Of a stretch of 35,786 bases of DNA, positions 34,116 to 35,786 are shown piece by piece. The first letter of the stretch is position 1, and each line of letters begins with the position of its first letter. The stretch is from Lyngbya sp. HA4199-MV5 (GTDB lineage: Bacteria; Cyanobacteriota; Cyanobacteriia; Leptolyngbyales; Leptolyngbyaceae), in assembly GCA_019359375.1 (NCBI GenBank), contig JAHHHL010000057.1, positions 1-35,786 of the forward strand. Direction: 5' to 3'. The translations under genes and the position numbers were made by a program. The notes under the pieces are model-generated. The model made no database searches and was not told where the DNA came from. It worked only from the letters and a program-made list of their open reading frames with translations.

Positions 34116-35342
34116 ATGACGCTTTCTCAGTTATCGCCCATCCCTGATCTTGGCCAACTGCTCACGGAGCGATCGCACATCATTACCGAGGAATGGGTGG
34201 AAGCGGTCTTTCAGGATCAACAAATTAAAAGCGCCGATCCGCTTTCACCAACGGCGATCCGCGATCATATTCCGCACATTCTCGCTGCCCTTGCAACCGT
34301 ACTGGCAAAGACGCAAGAGAGTGACATTAACACGGTTGTTAAAGCCAGCCTGGAGCATGGTGCGCTACGTGCTGGTCAAGGGTTTGACCCGACAGAAATT
34401 GCGCGGGAATATCATCTGCTGCGGACAAAAATTATCCACGTCTTGCAAGCTGAGTTGCTCAAACATACGGCAGAAGAGGTCTTGAGAGCTGTCATGCTCA
34501 TTGATGCTGTGGTGGATGGCGCGATCGCTCAGTGCTTCAAAAGCTACGTGGGTGAACGCCTGCAAGAGCTGGATAAGCTGCGTGGGCAACTAATTTTGAC
34601 GAATCAGGAACTCGATCGGCTGGTGCATTCTAGCCAGGAAAATTTGTCCGTTTTGGCGCACGAGCTAAAAACGCCGCTCACTTCGATCATTGGCTATTCT
34701 GAACTGTTTCTACGTCAGCAGCGTCAACCCGCCGTTCGCGATAATCTCGATAGCCTGGAGCACATTGAGCGCGTTGTCCGCAACAGCCGTCAGTTGTTGC
34801 ACCTCATTAACGACACGCTAGAGCTTTCACGCTACGAAGCGGGTCAAATGACGCTGCGGTTAGAGCCAACGGATATCCGAAGCATCATCCACACTGTAGT
34901 TGAGGTGATTCAGCCCTTAGCAGTCTCGAATAGCTTACAGGTGATTCTGGATGATCAGCAGGCTCCCGATCGCGTCATCACCGATCCACTCCGTCTACAG
35001 CAAATTTTGGTGAATCTTGCCAGCAATGCCGTGCGCTATACCGAAGCAGGCAGCATCACCATTCAAAGCCGCTTGCTATCTGACCGTTGGTGGTCGATCG
35101 CGGTGAGCGATACAGGCATTGGCATTGCGGCTGATGATCAAGCCCGCATTTTTGAACCATTCTTTCAAGTGCTACCCCCAGATTTTGAGCGCCTGCCAAA
35201 CAGCACGGGGCTGGGGTTGGCAATCGTGGCTCGCATCGTCAAACTTTTGCAAGGTGAACTTAGCCTCACGTCGGAAGTAGGCGTTGGGTCTACGTTTACA
35301 GTTGTCTTGCCGCTTGAGCTTGAAACGGCTGCATCAAGTTAG
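34116..35342 (+). CDS. RsbRD-type N-terminal domain histidine kinase
   Basis: 408 residues, probably cytoplasmic, with no transmembrane helix. The N-terminal 155 residues are all-helical and match the RsbRD_N-type sensor (LLTERSHIITEEWVEAVF; HGALRAGQGFDPTEIAREY). A short coiled coil leads to HisKA (LSVLAHELKTPLTSIIGYSE) and a HATPase with NLASNAVRYTE, VSDTGIGIA and STGLGLAIV. No receiver is fused, so it should signal to a separate regulator not seen here. The family connects stressosome-type sensors to kinases, but the stimulus is unknown. It is divergent from the CHASE3 kinase. Confidence 0.9.
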   Translation: MTLSQLSPIPDLGQLLTERSHIITEEWVEAVFQDQQIKSADPLSPTAIRDHIPHILAALATVLAKTQESDINTVVKASLEHGALRAGQGFDPTEIAREYHLLRTKIIHVLQAELLKHTAEEVLRAVMLIDAVVDGAIAQCFKSYVGERLQELDKLRGQLILTNQELDRLVHSSQENLSVLAHELKTPLTSIIGYSELFLRQQRQPAVRDNLDSLEHIERVVRNSRQLLHLINDTLELSRYEAGQMTLRLEPTDIRSIIHTVVEVIQPLAVSNSLQVILDDQQAPDRVITDPLRLQQILVNLASNAVRYTEAGSITIQSRLLSDRWWSIAVSDTGIGIAADDQARIFEPFFQVLPPDFERLPNSTGLGLAIVARIVKLLQGELSLTSEVGVGSTFTVVLPLELETAASS

Positions 35343-35343
35343 A

Positions 35344-35388
35344 AGAGGAAGGCAGAGGGCAGAGGGCAAAGGGCAGAGGGCAGAAGAT
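35344..35388 (+). repeat. AGAGGGC-type purine repeat after the RsbRD kinase
   Basis: Tandem GGCAGAG heptads begin within a few bases of the kinase stop codon. It is the same purine motif as the in-frame inserts, but here no pyrimidine block follows. Confidence 0.8.
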
Positions 35389-35532
35389 GGATGGTACTGG
35401 CTCTAGTAAACAGGAGTCAGGAACGTCCATAAAAGAAACGAATCTGCTTCATCTGCTACTCAATCCGTTGCTAACACCTACTGTGTTGAACCTTGGTTGA
35501 CTGATAAATCTTTTAAGAATCACTTGCCCCGC

Positions 35533-35655
35533 CCTGCACTGAAAGTGCGGGCTAACAGTGGTAAGTCCTCTAAAGAGGACTACAAGGGGCTTTCAACCCG
35601 TTACCCTTCGGGAAGGCAAAGCCTACAACGGGTTTCGCACCATGAGCCCGGATTT
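35533..35655 (+). ncRNA. Structured RNA-like element (omegaRNA/IS605 3'-end-like)
   Basis: A dense series of complementary segments without coding content: an 8-bp stem (35533-35540 with 35544-35551), a perfect 8-bp hairpin AGTCCTCT-AA-AGAGGACT (35564-35581), and interleaved pairs GGCTTT (35588-35593) with AAAGCC (35618-35623) and AACCCGTT (35595-35602) with AACGGGTT (35627-35634). The last two cross, forming an H-type pseudoknot, with an extra CCTTC-GG-GAAGG hairpin as an alternative. Pseudoknotted GC-rich RNAs of this size are typical of the TnpB-guiding omegaRNA at IS200/IS605 right ends. No tnpB or tnpA is in the window, so this would be a solo end or a non-autonomous derivative. Assignment is tentative. 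Confidence 0.45.
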
Positions 35656-35659
35656 GAAT

Positions 35660-35786
35660 TCTATCCATTACGCAGAAGTCGCTAGAACTGCTTTAGGGAT
35701 TAAGGTTTGGGCGCAAGTTGCGCTCCTTGGAGCAAGTGGTGCAGTACGCCTAACCCTCGCCAAAGGGTTTTTAATCCCGGTTCTCC
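35660..35786 (+). repeat. Terminal inverted copy of the 127-bp repeat (right end)
   Basis: Exact reverse complement of bases 1-127. The adjacent inner bases also show weak likeness (GCCCG-GATT-type words on both sides), so the true element may extend slightly inward in a diverged form. An open frame runs through the unit, but without recognisable protein content. It directly follows the structured RNA-like element, so if that is an omegaRNA this sequence would occupy the guide position. Confidence 0.9.

Overview
The window looks like a chromosomal contig from a filamentous or large-genome cyanobacterium. Support: many HIP1-type octamers (GCGATCGC) and CGATCG cores in and between genes, cyanobacterial families (DUF1997, Nif11, a UirS/Etr1-like ethylene-binding kinase, many large hybrid histidine kinases, a STAND-WD40 protein), and abundant short tandem repeats of the kind known from Leptolyngbya/Oscillatoria/Nostoc-like genomes. 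No rRNA, tRNA or CRISPR array was seen. The two contig ends carry the same 127 bp in inverted orientation, so the window is probably bounded by two copies of a dispersed repeat and is not a complete replicon.

Layout. 1-373: repeat end and a 131-bp MITE-like element. 374-2300: an NAD(P)-binding SDR-like protein (minus) and a DUF1997 protein (plus). 2437-3527: an AT-richer two-gene unit, a small PD-(D/E)XK-like protein translationally coupled to a PIN-domain protein. This is the best candidate here for a poorly described system. 3640-4542: a lone sugar-type ABC permease. 4758-10777 (minus): a nitrogen-scavenging operon made of a BMP-family lipoprotein, two permeases, a double ABC ATPase and a biuret-hydrolase-like cysteine hydrolase. 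11299-15861: a 1520-residue STAND ATPase with 14 WD40 repeats, interrupted in frame by repeat-derived linkers. 15914-18857: an exported N-acetylmuramoyl-L-alanine amidase, an unrecognised conserved protein, and a Zn/Mn-type ABC ATPase behind a Fur/Zur-like box. 18858-19953: a gene-poor kilobase with a second MITE copy.

19954-35342 is dominated by signal transduction. It holds an ethylene-binding/GAF/bilin-GAF hybrid kinase, a Nif11 protein, a small conserved protein, an FG-GAP/zincin-like protein, a cheR-cheB-response regulator/kinase cassette beside a CHASE3-HAMP-GAF-kinase with three receivers, and an RsbRD-type kinase. The right end contains a compact structured RNA-like element with a possible pseudoknot, resembling the 3' ends of IS200/IS605-type elements.

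A recurrent theme is low-complexity repeats made of a purine-rich block followed by a pyrimidine-rich block in the coding sense. They lie between genes and also in frame within two very large multidomain proteins, always at domain or blade junctions, where they encode Gly/Arg/Glu-rich then Ser/Pro/His-rich linkers.

Functions are assigned from motif reading and family knowledge only. No database search was run.
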